Shown: piece after piece, positions 17,198 to 26,282 of the stretch | How the letters are laid out: each line of letters starts with the position of its first letter | How positions within the stretch are numbered: position 1 is the first letter of the stretch | Assembly: GCF_000424065.1 (NCBI RefSeq) | Contig: NZ_AUJE01000007.1 | Coordinates: 1 to 64,000, forward strand | Reading direction: 5' to 3' | From: Selenomonas ruminantium subsp. ruminantium ATCC 12561 | GTDB taxonomy: Bacteria > Bacillota > Negativicutes > Selenomonadales > Selenomonadaceae | Length of the DNA stretch: 64,000 nucleotides | Program-made: the position numbers and the translations under genes | The notes under the pieces: generated by a model | Told to the model about the DNA's origin: nothing | What the model saw: the letters and a program-made list of their open reading frames with translations, nothing else | Database searches by the model: none

Positions 17198-19144
17198 ATG
17201 TGGAATTGGCTTAGTGACTACAATTACGATTTCGCGTTGGCTACAATCCCTGTTCAACTAATTCTGATGATGGTTTATCTGGAGCGGCAGCAGCTGCCTA
17301 CGCGGCAGAGCCGGAGTTTTTGGTTGGTCATGATTATGAATCTGGTCATGACGATTACCGATATTGCAGCCTGCGAACTCAACGAAGTATGGAAGGAATA
17401 TCCGCTTTCGATATCCTATGGGTTGAATATTGCCTATTTCATTGCCTTCATCGCGCGTGGTTGGAGTCTGTTTGATTATGCATCCGAAGTCGTAGATGCC
17501 CCGAAAAAATGGGGACGCCGTTATATCTGGGGGATGGCACTGCCGGCAATTGCCGTATCCCTGTTGACAATCGTGACTCCTTGGGCAGGCACGATTTTTA
17601 CCATGGACCCGGTGGCGGGGTATCATAATCTCGGCTGGTATAATGCCATATACTTCAGTACCTGGTTTTATATCCTTGCTTCTCTGGTCGTGCTCTTTTG
17701 TTTTCGCAAGGAGGTTTCCCTCAGGCTGCAGATAGGGCTTTTTTCCTGCAATCTGATTTTGGCCGTGGGAATTATTATGCGTCATTCCTTTATGAATACG
17801 CTCGTGACCAGTTTTTTCAGCCTGCTGGCGATTCTCATTATTTATCTGACTGCTCAGAATCCGGATTCCTTGCGGGACCGGATGGTGGATGTGTTCAATA
17901 AAGCGGCCTTTGCGGAAATGGTGTCGGAGCTGATTCTTTACGACAAGCCGTTTTCCTGCTTTGGGGTGGGGATTCGCAATTATGCGTCCTTTAAGACCTT
18001 TTACGGTGCCAGTACGATGTACAAAAGCCTGTTGGATGCAGGTAAATGGCTGAATGCTCATTTTACAGATTTTCATGTGTTTTATTTGGGCAATGGGCAG
18101 TTTGTGCTGCTCAATCATACGCTGGATTATAGTGATGTGCAGGGCATGGCCCAAAAAATCACCGAGCGGTTCCGTTATCCCTGGGTGGACAGCGGCGGGG
18201 TTCAAGTGCCTTTGGGAATAAATATGGTCTTTCTCTCCAGAAGCGTGCCGAAAAAGAATGAACGCTATGTGGAGGTCTGCCTGGAGGAAGCCTTTAACGA
18301 GGCACGCCGGCGCGATATGTCCACGGTGTACGCGGTGGATGAAGCGTTAGAGGCGCAGATCAAGCGTCAGGAAAAAATCCGCGCTGCCTTGGGGCGGGCT
18401 CTGCGGGACAATAGTCTGGAAATTCACATGCAGCCGCTATACTGTGTCTGGGAAGACCGCATAAGTGCCTTGGAAGTGCTGGCCCGTCTGCAGGATGGGG
18501 AACTTGGCTATATACCGCCGCAGGAGTTTATTCCTTTGGCGGAAAATGATGGCGATATCATGGAACTTGGACGGCAGATTTTTGCCAAGACCTGTCAGTT
18601 TATCAGCAATCATGACCTTGAAGCGTTGGGCATAGATTTTTTGACGGTCAATATTTCACCCGCTCAGTGTCTTAACTATAATCTCGGGGAGGAATTGGAG
18701 CGCATGGCTTCCCGTTACCATATTTCCATGAGTAAAATCCGCCTGGAGGTTACGGAATCGGCGACTGGGGATATGGAATCTCTGCTGGAGCAGATGGAGC
18801 GTTTGAAAAATTGCGGCGTAAGTTTTCTGCTCGACGATTTTGGTGCAGGCACGTCCAATATTACGCGGGTGATTCAGCTGCCCTTTGCGATGGTGAAAAT
18901 TGATATGCAGCTGGTTTGGGCATATTTCCGCAGCAACAGCAATATGCTGCTGCACGTTATTCGCATGTTTCAGGAGGAACACATGGCCATCATCATCGAA
19001 GGCGTGGAGGATAAGCATATGGCGCAGCACTTGGCACAGATGGGCTGTGAATATGAACAGGGCTACTATTTTTCCCGGCCCTTGCCGGCGGATGAGTTGG
19101 TGGCCTATCTGGAAAAACACCGCGGATATGCCTGGCTTGAGTAA
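17198..19144 (+). CDS. Membrane EAL-domain protein (probable c-di-GMP phosphodiesterase)
   Basis: A 648-residue protein with seven or so N-terminal membrane helices (about 8-215), a degenerate GGDEF-like middle domain without a GGDEF motif (about 220-390), and a C-terminal EAL domain. The EAL-domain catalytic residues appear present: Glu in EVLARL (near 426, with Val replacing Ala), Asn in VNISP, Glu in LEVTES, the Asp pair in LLDDFGAG (near 545), Lys in VKIDMQ, Glu in IIEGVED and Gln in EQGYYFSRPLP. Hydrolysis of cyclic di-GMP is therefore likely, perhaps gated by the membrane sensor. The start is the ATG at 17198; its ribosome site is inside a hairpin. Confidence 0.88.
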   Translation: MWNWLSDYNYDFALATIPVQLILMMVYLERQQLPTRQSRSFWLVMIMNLVMTITDIAACELNEVWKEYPLSISYGLNIAYFIAFIARGWSLFDYASEVVDAPKKWGRRYIWGMALPAIAVSLLTIVTPWAGTIFTMDPVAGYHNLGWYNAIYFSTWFYILASLVVLFCFRKEVSLRLQIGLFSCNLILAVGIIMRHSFMNTLVTSFFSLLAILIIYLTAQNPDSLRDRMVDVFNKAAFAEMVSELILYDKPFSCFGVGIRNYASFKTFYGASTMYKSLLDAGKWLNAHFTDFHVFYLGNGQFVLLNHTLDYSDVQGMAQKITERFRYPWVDSGGVQVPLGINMVFLSRSVPKKNERYVEVCLEEAFNEARRRDMSTVYAVDEALEAQIKRQEKIRAALGRALRDNSLEIHMQPLYCVWEDRISALEVLARLQDGELGYIPPQEFIPLAENDGDIMELGRQIFAKTCQFISNHDLEALGIDFLTVNISPAQCLNYNLGEELERMASRYHISMSKIRLEVTESATGDMESLLEQMERLKNCGVSFLLDDFGAGTSNITRVIQLPFAMVKIDMQLVWAYFRSNSNMLLHVIRMFQEEHMAIIIEGVEDKHMAQHLAQMGCEYEQGYYFSRPLPADELVAYLEKHRGYAWLE

Positions 19145-19161
19145 AAAAATTCCGCAAAGTC

Positions 19162-19190
19162 TTTACAGCGGGCAGAAGGCGTGCTATACT
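19162..19190 (+). promoter_or_regulatory. Promoter of the rimP-nusA-infB operon
   Basis: TTTACA (19162-19167), a 17-bp spacer and TATACT (19185-19190). Confidence 0.75.
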
Positions 19191-19219
19191 TTAATAGTTA
19201 ATTTAAGTATTCTTATGTT

Positions 19220-19245
19220 AAAGAGTGGGTGCAAGCCCACTCTTT
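19220..19245 (+). ncRNA. Hairpin in the rimP leader
   Basis: A perfect 10-bp stem AAAGAGTGGG / CCCACTCTTT with a TGCAAG loop, located between the promoter and rimP. Similar GTGGG/CCCAC hairpins are common before rimP in bacteria. There is only ACTCTT after it, so it is a weak terminator at best and may be an attenuator or a protein-binding leader. Confidence 0.65.
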
Positions 19246-19287
19246 ACTCTTATGTTTGAATGCAAAATCGGATAGGGAGGTGGATGT

Positions 19288-19743
19288 ATGGCAGCGAAGA
19301 ATATTGAAGAATCCGTGGAACTCATGGTGCAGGAGCTGTTGACCGGTCAGGATGTCATTGAACTGGTGGATGTGGAGTACGTTAAGGAATATACGGATTA
19401 TTATCTGCGTGTCTACATCGATAAAGAAGGCGGCATTGATATTGAGGATTGCCAGGAGCTTAGCGAAAAGCTGGAGGTAATGCTGGATGAAAAGGATATA
19501 ATTCCAGATGCCTATATTTTGGAAGTATCGTCGCCGGGCATTGACCGCGTACTCAGAAAGCCCCGGGATTTGGTACGGGAGCAGGGCAAGGCTGTGGATG
19601 TCACTCTCTATGCGCCAATGGATGGCAAAAAGAATCTTACGGGTGTATTGACCGGCTTTGATGGTGAGAAATTCACCTTGGATGATGAATTGACCATCGA
19701 ACTCAGCAAGGCAGCGCAGATTCGTCTGCATATTGATTTTTAA
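19288..19743 (+). CDS. rimP: Ribosome maturation factor RimP
   Basis: RimP helps assemble the 30S subunit. The 151-residue protein shows the family core YLRVYIDKEGGIDIEDCQ, the LEVSSPGIDRVLRKPRD motif (about 78-95) and a C-terminal SH3-like domain. GGGAGG precedes the ATG. It is the first gene of the conserved rimP-nusA-rnpM-L7Ae-infB-rbfA cluster. Codons 18-21 carry a copy of the TGACNNGTCA palindrome. Confidence 0.95.
   Translation: MAAKNIEESVELMVQELLTGQDVIELVDVEYVKEYTDYYLRVYIDKEGGIDIEDCQELSEKLEVMLDEKDIIPDAYILEVSSPGIDRVLRKPRDLVREQGKAVDVTLYAPMDGKKNLTGVLTGFDGEKFTLDDELTIELSKAAQIRLHIDF
19339..19350. repeat. YTGACNNGTCAR palindrome inside rimP
   Basis: TTGACCGGTCAG, an exact copy of the window-wide palindrome, encoding part of LLTGQD. 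Confidence 0.7.
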
Positions 19744-19779
19744 GGCTGTTGCCTTTATATATTTGGGAGGAAAATAGTT

Positions 19780-20916
19780 TTGGCAAGAAAAACAACGCGT
19801 GCAAAGGATAATGGGCAGGAGTTTCTGGAAACCCTGCGGGAACTCAGCAGAGAGCGCAGCATTGACGAGGAAATCTTATTTGAGGCCATTGAGCAGGCCC
19901 TGATTACTGCTTACAAGCGGAACTTTGGTTCCGCCCAGAATGTTCGTGTTACCCTGTCCCGTGATACGGGGCATTACCATGTGTACGCCCTCAAGACGGT
20001 TGTCGAGGATACCGATGATGAAATCACGGAAATTTCCCTGGCTCAGGCGCGTACTATTCGTCCGGAATACGAAGTTGGCGATGTCATCGAAATCGAAGTG
20101 ACGCCGGCTAACTTTGGTCGTGTGGCAGCCCAGACGGCTAAGCAGGTGGTTGTACAGCGCATTCGCGAAGCTGAACGCGGCATGATTTACGAAGAATTCC
20201 AGAGCCGTGAAAGCGATATCCTCACAGGCCTCGTACAGCGTGTGGAAAACCGCAATGTGTTCATCGACCTCGGCAAGACGGAAGCCGTGCTGACGCCGGC
20301 TGAACAGATTCCGACGGAAACTTACAGCCATGGCGACCGCATCAAGGCGTTCATTGTTGAAGTCAAGAAGACCAACAAGGGACCGCAGGTCGTGGTATCC
20401 CGTACTCATCCAGGCCTTTTGAAGCGCCTCTTTGAACTGGAAGTTCCGGAAATTCAGGAAGGCATCGTAGAAATCAAATCTGTAGCCCGTGAACCGGGCA
20501 ACCGTTCCAAGATTGCCGTTTGGTCCAAGGACGAATCCGTGGACCCCGTTGGTTCCTGCGTTGGCTACCGCGGCATGCGCGTGCAGGCCATCGTTGACGA
20601 ACTGGGCAGCGAAAAAATCGATATCGTGAAGTGGAGCGAAGACCCAGCGAAGTTCATCGCTAACGCCCTGAGCCCGTCCAAGGTTGTCTCCGTAGCCGTC
20701 AACGAAGCCGAAAAGGTTTCCCGCGTAGTCGTTCCCGACTATCAGCTGTCGCTGGCTATCGGCAAGGAAGGTCAGAATGCCCGTCTCGCCGCTAAGCTCA
20801 CGGGTTGGAAAATCGACATCAAGAGCGAGAGCCAGGCTGCCGATGAGGAACTGGACGAAAACATGAACGTAGTCGAAGTGGAAAGCGATGAAGCTTTCAC
20901 CGCAGAGGGTGAATAA
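19780..20916 (+). CDS. nusA: Transcription termination/antitermination factor NusA
   Basis: NusA binds RNA polymerase and nascent RNA to modulate pausing, termination and antitermination. The 378-residue protein has the N-terminal polymerase-binding domain (about 1-125, with RSIDEEILFEAIEQAL), an S1 domain (about 135-200), and two KH domains containing VGSCVGYRGMRVQAIVDEL and LAIGKEGQNARLAAKLTGW. It ends in a short acidic tail and lacks the extra acidic repeats of the E. coli protein, as in other Firmicutes. The start is a TTG with GGGAGG nine bases before it. Confidence 0.96.
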   Translation: MARKTTRAKDNGQEFLETLRELSRERSIDEEILFEAIEQALITAYKRNFGSAQNVRVTLSRDTGHYHVYALKTVVEDTDDEITEISLAQARTIRPEYEVGDVIEIEVTPANFGRVAAQTAKQVVVQRIREAERGMIYEEFQSRESDILTGLVQRVENRNVFIDLGKTEAVLTPAEQIPTETYSHGDRIKAFIVEVKKTNKGPQVVVSRTHPGLLKRLFELEVPEIQEGIVEIKSVAREPGNRSKIAVWSKDESVDPVGSCVGYRGMRVQAIVDELGSEKIDIVKWSEDPAKFIANALSPSKVVSVAVNEAEKVSRVVVPDYQLSLAIGKEGQNARLAAKLTGWKIDIKSESQAADEELDENMNVVEVESDEAFTAEGE

Positions 20917-20917
20917 G

Positions 20918-21199
20918 GTGAAAACCAAGAAGATACCCCAGCGCATGTGCCTGGGCTGTCAGGAAAGCCGCCCTAAACGGGAGCTTATCCGCATTGTGCG
21001 CAGTCCCGAAGGGGAGTTCTCCGTGGATACCACGGGGAAAAAGCCTGGCCGGGGCGCCTATATATGTCCGAAGCTGGAATGCTTTGCCGCTGCGCGCAAG
21101 AGCAAGGGCTTAGAGCGTTCCTTCAAGAGTCAGATTGATAAGTCTGTATATGAGCTTTTGGAGCAGCAGTTAAATGAGCTGCCCAAGGCTGAGGGCTGA
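20918..21199 (+). CDS. rnpM: YlxR/RnpM family RNA-binding protein
   Basis: A 93-residue basic protein of the YlxR family; in Bacillus the homologue RnpM binds and modulates RNase P. The family signature RMCLGCQESRPKREL is followed by KPGRGAYICP. I place the start at the GTG at 20918, directly after the nusA stop and seven bases from GAGGGTG, which gives the usual MKTKKIPQRMC beginning; an in-frame ATG 30 bp upstream lies within nusA and is less likely. Position between nusA and the L7Ae-like gene is conserved. Confidence 0.9.
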   Translation: MKTKKIPQRMCLGCQESRPKRELIRIVRSPEGEFSVDTTGKKPGRGAYICPKLECFAAARKSKGLERSFKSQIDKSVYELLEQQLNELPKAEG

Positions 21200-21201
21200 A
21201 T

Positions 21202-21522
21202 ATGGCTAAACCTAAAGAGCAGCGCATCACAAACCTTTTGAGCATGGCACAGAAGGCTGGCCGCATTGTTTCCGGGGCATTTGCTGTGGAACAGGCCGTG
21301 AAGAAAAAGCAGGCTGTGCTTGTCCTGCTGGCTGGTGATGCCGCTGAAGAAAGCAAGAAAAATTTTATTACATTAGCAGATAAATTCGCGATTCCCTATG
21401 CCGATTGTCTCGACCGTGAGACATTGGGCGGATGTTTGGGCAAGGATTTCCGCGCTGTCGCCGCATTACTGGACGATGGCTTTGCGAAAAAACTTCGCCA
21501 GCTGATGGAGGAATCACTATGA
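21202..21522 (+). CDS. L7Ae/L30e/S12e/Gadd45-family protein (YlxQ-like)
   Basis: A 106-residue member of the L7Ae-like RNA-binding family that usually sits between rnpM and infB. The family pattern LLSMAQKAGRIVSGAFAVEQA (residues 12-32) is clear, followed by VLVLLAGDAAEESKKN. Such proteins are thought to bind K-turn RNA, but the target in the nusA operon is not settled. It starts two bases after rnpM and is part of the same message. Confidence 0.9.
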   Translation: MAKPKEQRITNLLSMAQKAGRIVSGAFAVEQAVKKKQAVLVLLAGDAAEESKKNFITLADKFAIPYADCLDRETLGGCLGKDFRAVAALLDDGFAKKLRQLMEESL

Positions 21523-21542
21523 AATAATTCGGGGGTGGATTA

Positions 21543-24020
21543 ATGTCCAATATAAGAGTTTATGAATTGGCCAAAGAATTCAACAAGGAAACTAAAGAAG
21601 TTCTGGAAGTCCTGCAGAAAGGCGGTTTCCAGGTTAAAAATAATTTCAGCAGTGTCGGTGACGCTGAGCGTGAAGCACTGAAAAAGCATTACAACAAGGG
21701 CGCAGCTCCGGCTGCCAAGGCTGCTCCGGCGAAGGACAGCAAGCCCAAAGCTCAGCCGAAAGAAGTGAAAGAGGTTAAGGAAGTCAAAGAAGTGAAAGAA
21801 GCTCCCAAGGCAAAAACGGCAGATAAGAACGCAAGTCGCAGCCACGAAAAGCATGACAACGGCCAGCACAAGAATGGCAGCAATAATCACGGCAACGGTC
21901 AGAACCGCAATCATGAAGGCGGCAATCGCGGCGGTCATAATGAGCGCGCCAACAATGAACGGAATAACAACGAGCGCAACGACAGCCGTGGTGAACGCGG
22001 CAGCCGCAACGACAAGAACAATCGCGACCGCAACGACAAGAATGACCGCAACGACCGCCGTGGCGGCAAAAACAATGGCCGTAACGACCGGAATGACCGC
22101 AATGACCGGAATGGCCGTAATAATGACCGCCGTGGCGGCAAGGGCCGTAACAACAAGCGTGGCGGTCAGCAGCCGGCACCGAAAATGGAAATCGCCCGTC
22201 CGAAGCACATCAAGCTGCCGGAAATGATTGCCGTTAAGGACCTGGCTTCCAAGATGAGCTACACGGCTGCTGAAGTGGTGAAGAAGCTCTTTATGATGGG
22301 CGTAATGGCAACCATCAACCAGGAAATCGACTTCGATACGGCAGCTCTCGTGGCATCTGAATTCGGCGTAACCTGCGAAGAACTGCCGCCTGATGCAGAC
22401 CCGACGGAAATCCCCGAAATCGAGGATGACCCGAAGAGCCTCAAGCTGCGCCCGCCTGTTGTTACCGTTATGGGCCACGTTGACCATGGTAAGACTTCGC
22501 TTTTGGACTGCATCCGCAATACCCATGTATCCGCTCACGAAGCCGGCGGTATTACCCAGCACATCGGTGCTTATCAGGTAAACTGCAAAGGCAAGAAGAT
22601 TGTCTTCCTCGATACGCCGGGTCATGAAGCCTTCACGGCTATGCGTGCCCGCGGTGCTCAGATTACGGATATCGCGATCCTCGTGGTTGCTGCCGATGAC
22701 GGCGTTATGCCTCAGACCGTCGAAGCCATCAACCATGCCAAGTCTGCTAACGTGCCCATCATCGTGGCGGTCAACAAGATTGATAAGCCGGGCGCAAATC
22801 CGGACCGCGTGAAGCAGGAACTCATGGAACACAACCTCGTTCCGGAAGAATACGGCGGCGACACCATCATGGTTCCCGTATCGGCTAAACAGCAGATTGG
22901 TATTGATGACCTTCTGGAAAACGTACTGCTCGTTGCCGAAGTCGAAGAACTCAAGGCTAACCCGAACCGTGATGCCCGCGGTGTAATCATCGAAGCCAAG
23001 CTCGACAAGGGCCGTGGTACGGTGGCAACGGTACTCGTACAGAACGGTACCCTGCGCATCGGTGATTCCGTGGTCTGCGGTACGACCTATGGTAAGGTTC
23101 GTGCTATGGTCGATGACCGTGGCAACAACGTCAAGAAGGCTGGCCCGTCCGTGCCGGTTGAGATTCTCGGTCTTAACGATGTACCGGCAGCCGGTGATAT
23201 TCTGGCTGTGCTTGAAGAAAAACAGGCCCGTTCCATTGCGGAAGCCCGCGTAGAACGTCAGCGCACCAACCTCATCAAGAGCAAGAAGGTATCGCTCGAT
23301 GACCTGTTCCATCAGATTCAGGAAGGCGAAATCAAAGACCTCAATATCGTGGTCAAGGCTGACGTACAGGGTTCTGTCGAAGCACTCTGCGGCTCGCTCC
23401 TCAAACTCAACAAGAACGATGAAGTTCGCGTCAGCGTGGTTCATTCCGGCGTAGGTGCCGTAAACGAATCCGATGTTATGCTGGCTTCGGCATCGAATGC
23501 CATCATCATCGCGTTCAACGTACGCCCGGATGCCAATGCGCGCCGCGTAGCCGATACGGAAGATGTGGATATCCGCACTTACCGCGTCATCTACGATGCC
23601 CTCAATGATGTCAAGGACGCAATGAGCGGCATGCTCAAGCCCAAGTACAAGGAAGTTGTACAGGGCCGCGTAGAAATCCGCCAGGTCATGAAGTTCTCCA
23701 AGGCGCTTGTTGCTGGTTCTTATGTCCTCGAAGGCAAGATTCACAACAACTCCAAGATTCGTATTATCCGTGACAACATCGAAGTGTTCGACGGGGAAAT
23801 CGACTCCCTGCGCCGCTTCAAGGATGAGGTGAAGGAAGTAGCTGCCGGTTACGAATGCGGTATTTCCATCATCGATTATCGTGACTTCAAGGAAGGCGAT
23901 ATCATCGAAGCTTACACGATGGAAGAAATTGCCACGGATATCAACGAAGCCAACAAAGAGGCCGCCAGAAAGCGTCAGGCAGAAGCGGAAGCACGGGCTG
24001 CCAAAGAAAATGAGGAATAA
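21543..24020 (+). CDS. infB: Translation initiation factor IF-2
   Basis: IF-2 is the GTPase that brings initiator tRNA to the ribosome. The 825-residue protein has an N-terminal IF2N helix domain (1-50), a linker with Lys/Glu/Val repeats, a very unusual Asn/Arg/Gly/Asp-rich stretch (about residues 100-210), a second IF2N domain (about 220-280), and the GTPase domain starting [16 protein letters not shown] near residue 303 with DTPGHE and NKID. Domains II-IV fill the rest. The ATG follows CGGGGGTGG. Confidence 0.96.
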   Translation: MSNIRVYELAKEFNKETKEVLEVLQKGGFQVKNNFSSVGDAEREALKKHYNKGAAPAAKAAPAKDSKPKAQPKEVKEVKEVKEVKEAPKAKTADKNASRSHEKHDNGQHKNGSNNHGNGQNRNHEGGNRGGHNERANNERNNNERNDSRGERGSRNDKNNRDRNDKNDRNDRRGGKNNGRNDRNDRNDRNGRNNDRRGGKGRNNKRGGQQPAPKMEIARPKHIKLPEMIAVKDLASKMSYTAAEVVKKLFMMGVMATINQEIDFDTAALVASEFGVTCEELPPDADPTEIPEIEDDPKSLKLRPPVVTVMGHVDHGKTSLLDCIRNTHVSAHEAGGITQHIGAYQVNCKGKKIVFLDTPGHEAFTAMRARGAQITDIAILVVAADDGVMPQTVEAINHAKSANVPIIVAVNKIDKPGANPDRVKQELMEHNLVPEEYGGDTIMVPVSAKQQIGIDDLLENVLLVAEVEELKANPNRDARGVIIEAKLDKGRGTVATVLVQNGTLRIGDSVVCGTTYGKVRAMVDDRGNNVKKAGPSVPVEILGLNDVPAAGDILAVLEEKQARSIAEARVERQRTNLIKSKKVSLDDLFHQIQEGEIKDLNIVVKADVQGSVEALCGSLLKLNKNDEVRVSVVHSGVGAVNESDVMLASASNAIIIAFNVRPDANARRVADTEDVDIRTYRVIYDALNDVKDAMSGMLKPKYKEVVQGRVEIRQVMKFSKALVAGSYVLEGKIHNNSKIRIIRDNIEVFDGEIDSLRRFKDEVKEVAAGYECGISIIDYRDFKEGDIIEAYTMEEIATDINEANKEAARKRQAEAEARAAKENEE
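21850..22170. repeat. Low-complexity AAC/GAC/CGC-rich repeat tract in infB
   Basis: The tract is made of near-tandem units such as AACGACCGCAATGACCGG coding for alternating Asn, Asp, Arg and Gly. It is a probable site of in-frame length variation between strains. Confidence 0.75.
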
Positions 24021-24054
24021 TGACTGAGATAGAAGTAGAAGGAGGTGCGTGACT

Positions 24055-24435
24055 GTGGGACAGCTGCGCGTGGAAAAAGTTCAGGAACTGATGAAACAGG
24101 AAATCAGCCAGATTATCCTGCGGGAATTAAAAGACCCCCGCATTGGCTTTGTGACCGTAACGTCTGTGGAATGCACGGGCGATTTGCGGGAGGCCAAGGT
24201 CTATGTGAGCCTGATGGGAAACGAAGCCCAGGTGAAGGCTTGCTGGTCGGGGCTTAACAGTAGCTTGGGCTTTATCCGCCGGGAAATCGGCAAGCGAATT
24301 CGCCTGCGGGTAACCCCGGAACTGAGCTTTGCGCTGGATAAGTCGCTGGATTACAGTGCGCATATCCAGGAACTGCTCTTAAAAATCAAGGCCGAAGATG
24401 AAGCGAAAGCAAAGGATTCGGCACCTGAGGAGTAA
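24055..24435 (+). CDS. rbfA: Ribosome-binding factor A
   Basis: RbfA binds the 30S subunit during late 16S rRNA maturation and cold adaptation. The 126-residue protein shows VEKVQELMKQEISQIILREL, KDPRIGFVTVT and the KH-type core ending in ELSFALDKSLDYS. I choose the GTG at 24055 because AAGGAGGT ends eight bases before it; the GTG at 24049 would be only two bases away. It closes the classical nusA operon, which continues into nrnA. Confidence 0.93.
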   Translation: MGQLRVEKVQELMKQEISQIILRELKDPRIGFVTVTSVECTGDLREAKVYVSLMGNEAQVKACWSGLNSSLGFIRREIGKRIRLRVTPELSFALDKSLDYSAHIQELLLKIKAEDEAKAKDSAPEE

Positions 24436-24440
24436 AACAA

Positions 24441-25391
24441 ATGCAAATTTCATTGACGGAAACGGCAGCGGAACTCAACGCCCATGAACGCATTGTGCTT
24501 ACTGCCCATGTGAACCCCGATGGCGATGCCATCGGCAGTTCCCTTGGCCTTATGCATGCACTCAAGGCTTTGGGCAAAGAGGTGCAGGTTTTCATCGATG
24601 ATGATATCCCGGCAGCATTTTCTGTGCTGCCGGGATATGAGCTTATAGGGAAAGTGGAAGAAGGGCAAAACATCCCCGCAGACCTTCTGGTAGCGGTGGA
24701 TGTGAGCCTTGACCGCATTGGCCGGGTAAAAGAGGCGGTTAGCGCTCCGACCCTCAATATCGACCACCATATCACAAATGATGGTCAGGCCGATAAGCTC
24801 TATCTCGATGGAACGGCGGCTGCTACTGCCGAAATCATTTACCAATTAATTGAAGAACTAGGCGTGAAATGCACGCAGGATATGGCGATGTGCCTGTATA
24901 CGGGCCTGGCGATGGATACGGGATGGTTCCGTTTCTCGAATACCACGCCGAGAACCATGCAGACAGCAGCTTCTTTGCTGGCCTGTGGTGCGCAGCCTAA
25001 TGTTATTTCCGAAGCGCTCGAACAGCGTCCTTTTTCGGAGGTACAGAGCCTGGCCTTTGCCCTGCAGAAGATTGAGCTTTTTGCTGGCGGCAAGGTGGCC
25101 GGCATTTGTCTGGACAATGCCGCCCTGCAGGAACATGAAGCCCCCGAAGGCCTTATTGGCATGGTGCGGGTCATTGAAGGCGTGGATATCGCTTTTACCC
25201 TGAAAGAAAAAGAACCGGGGCTTTGCCGCGTGAGCCTGCGTTCTAAGGGTATTGATGTGACGAAAATCGCCCTGCAGTTTGGCGGCGGCGGTCATGTGCG
25301 GGCGGCAGGCTGTTCGATTGAAAAGAACTGTGCTGAAGCCAGAAATGACCTTATCAAGGCCATTACGCAGGTATTGGAGGCTGAATCGTGA
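24441..25391 (+). CDS. nrnA: Bifunctional oligoribonuclease and pAp phosphatase NrnA
   Basis: A DHH-DHHA1 phosphoesterase of 316 residues. NrnA degrades short RNA oligonucleotides and dephosphorylates pAp. The N-terminal domain has HVNPDGDAIGSS, the LVAVDVS Asp, and NIDHHITN (the DHH motif); the C-terminal DHHA1 domain ends in FGGGGHVRAAG, the substrate-binding GGGH motif. Length is normal. It starts five bases after rbfA and overlaps truB by four bases. Confidence 0.93.
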   Translation: MQISLTETAAELNAHERIVLTAHVNPDGDAIGSSLGLMHALKALGKEVQVFIDDDIPAAFSVLPGYELIGKVEEGQNIPADLLVAVDVSLDRIGRVKEAVSAPTLNIDHHITNDGQADKLYLDGTAAATAEIIYQLIEELGVKCTQDMAMCLYTGLAMDTGWFRFSNTTPRTMQTAASLLACGAQPNVISEALEQRPFSEVQSLAFALQKIELFAGGKVAGICLDNAALQEHEAPEGLIGMVRVIEGVDIAFTLKEKEPGLCRVSLRSKGIDVTKIALQFGGGGHVRAAGCSIEKNCAEARNDLIKAITQVLEAES

Positions 25392-26275
25392 CGGAGGTAA
25401 AGCCCGTAAGCGGCTTTCTCAATATCCTAAAACCGCCCGGCATGAGCTCCCATGATGTGGTGGGCTATGTGCGGCGGGTGCTCCATACGAAAAAAGTAGG
25501 GCATGCCGGCACGTTAGACCCTGCAGCGGCAGGTGTACTGCCTGTGGCTGTGGGCACAGCTACCCGACTTATCGAATATCTAGAACTGACGGATAAAACT
25601 TATCGGGCGGAAATCAAGCTCGGTATTGCCACTGACAGCGGTGACGATACGGGCAAGGTATTGACGAGTCAAACGGACTGGTCAGATTTTGACATGTCAA
25701 CGCTTGAAAAGGTGCTGCAAAAGTTCACCGGTAAAATCCAGCAGACGCCGCCAGCCCATTCGGCAATAAAAATCAACGGCCAAAAGGCCTGCGATTTATT
25801 GCGGGCAGGTAAAGAGGTGAACGTTCCGTCCCGCGAAGTCACCATCTATCGGCTGGATTTACTGGCACACAGCCACGATATGCTGCTGATTGATTGCGAT
25901 TGCAGCAAGGGAACGTATATCCGCAGCCTCTGTCAGGATATTGGCGCGGCTTTGGGTGTGCCTGCGACGATGGCCTTTTTGCTCAGACGGCGGGTGGGCG
26001 ACTTTACGGTCGAAAATGCGCTGACCATGGAAGAACTGGCCGTAGCAGGCGCCAATGCCTTGCTGCCTGCGGATAAATACCTAAGCTCCATGCAGCGTTT
26101 TGATTTGAATCCCAAGCGGGAAAAGGCCTTCTGTAATGGCCTTTCCAGCACAGTGCGTAACTTTACGGCGCAGACGGAAAGCCTGCGGGTTTATGCGGAC
26201 GGTTATTTCATCGGCGTAGGCCGTTACGATAAAGAAAGAGAAGAACTTTTGCCGGTGAAGGTAATAGGGCGGTGA
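25388..26275 (+). CDS. truB: tRNA pseudouridine(55) synthase
   Basis: TruB makes pseudouridine 55 in the T loop of tRNAs. The 295-residue protein has GFLNILKPPGMSSHDVV, the catalytic-Asp motif GHAGTLDPAAAGVLPVAVG (about 39-57), and CSKGTYIRSLCQDIG. A C-terminal PUA-like extension is present. The start GTG overlaps the nrnA stop. Within the loop around residues 92-104 the DNA carries three tightly spaced palindromes (two exact, one near copy), and this stretch of protein looks like a variable insertion. Confidence 0.94.
   Translation: MTEVKPVSGFLNILKPPGMSSHDVVGYVRRVLHTKKVGHAGTLDPAAAGVLPVAVGTATRLIEYLELTDKTYRAEIKLGIATDSGDDTGKVLTSQTDWSDFDMSTLEKVLQKFTGKIQQTPPAHSAIKINGQKACDLLRAGKEVNVPSREVTIYRLDLLAHSHDMLLIDCDCSKGTYIRSLCQDIGAALGVPATMAFLLRRRVGDFTVENALTMEELAVAGANALLPADKYLSSMQRFDLNPKREKAFCNGLSSTVRNFTAQTESLRVYADGYFIGVGRYDKEREELLPVKVIGR
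25661..25700. repeat. Cluster of three YTGACNNGTCAR palindromes inside truB
   Basis: TTGACGAGTCAA (25661-25672), the near copy GGACTGGTCA (25675-25684) and TTGACATGTCAA (25689-25700) lie within 40 bases of coding sequence. Confidence 0.8.
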
Positions 26276-26282
26276 TAAAATC

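Noticed and set aside
18640-18650. TGACGGTCA-type sequences with one-base spacing (also near 41032)
   Set aside because: They resemble the palindrome but have a different spacing, so I did not count them.
21850-22170. CRISPR-like short tandem repeats
   Set aside because: The repeats are in-frame coding units of irregular length in infB, without spacers.
21540-23744. Long open frame on the minus strand (734 codons)
   Set aside because: Mirror of infB. The Val/Ala/Ile-rich middle is only the complement of the Asn/Asp/Arg repeat tract.
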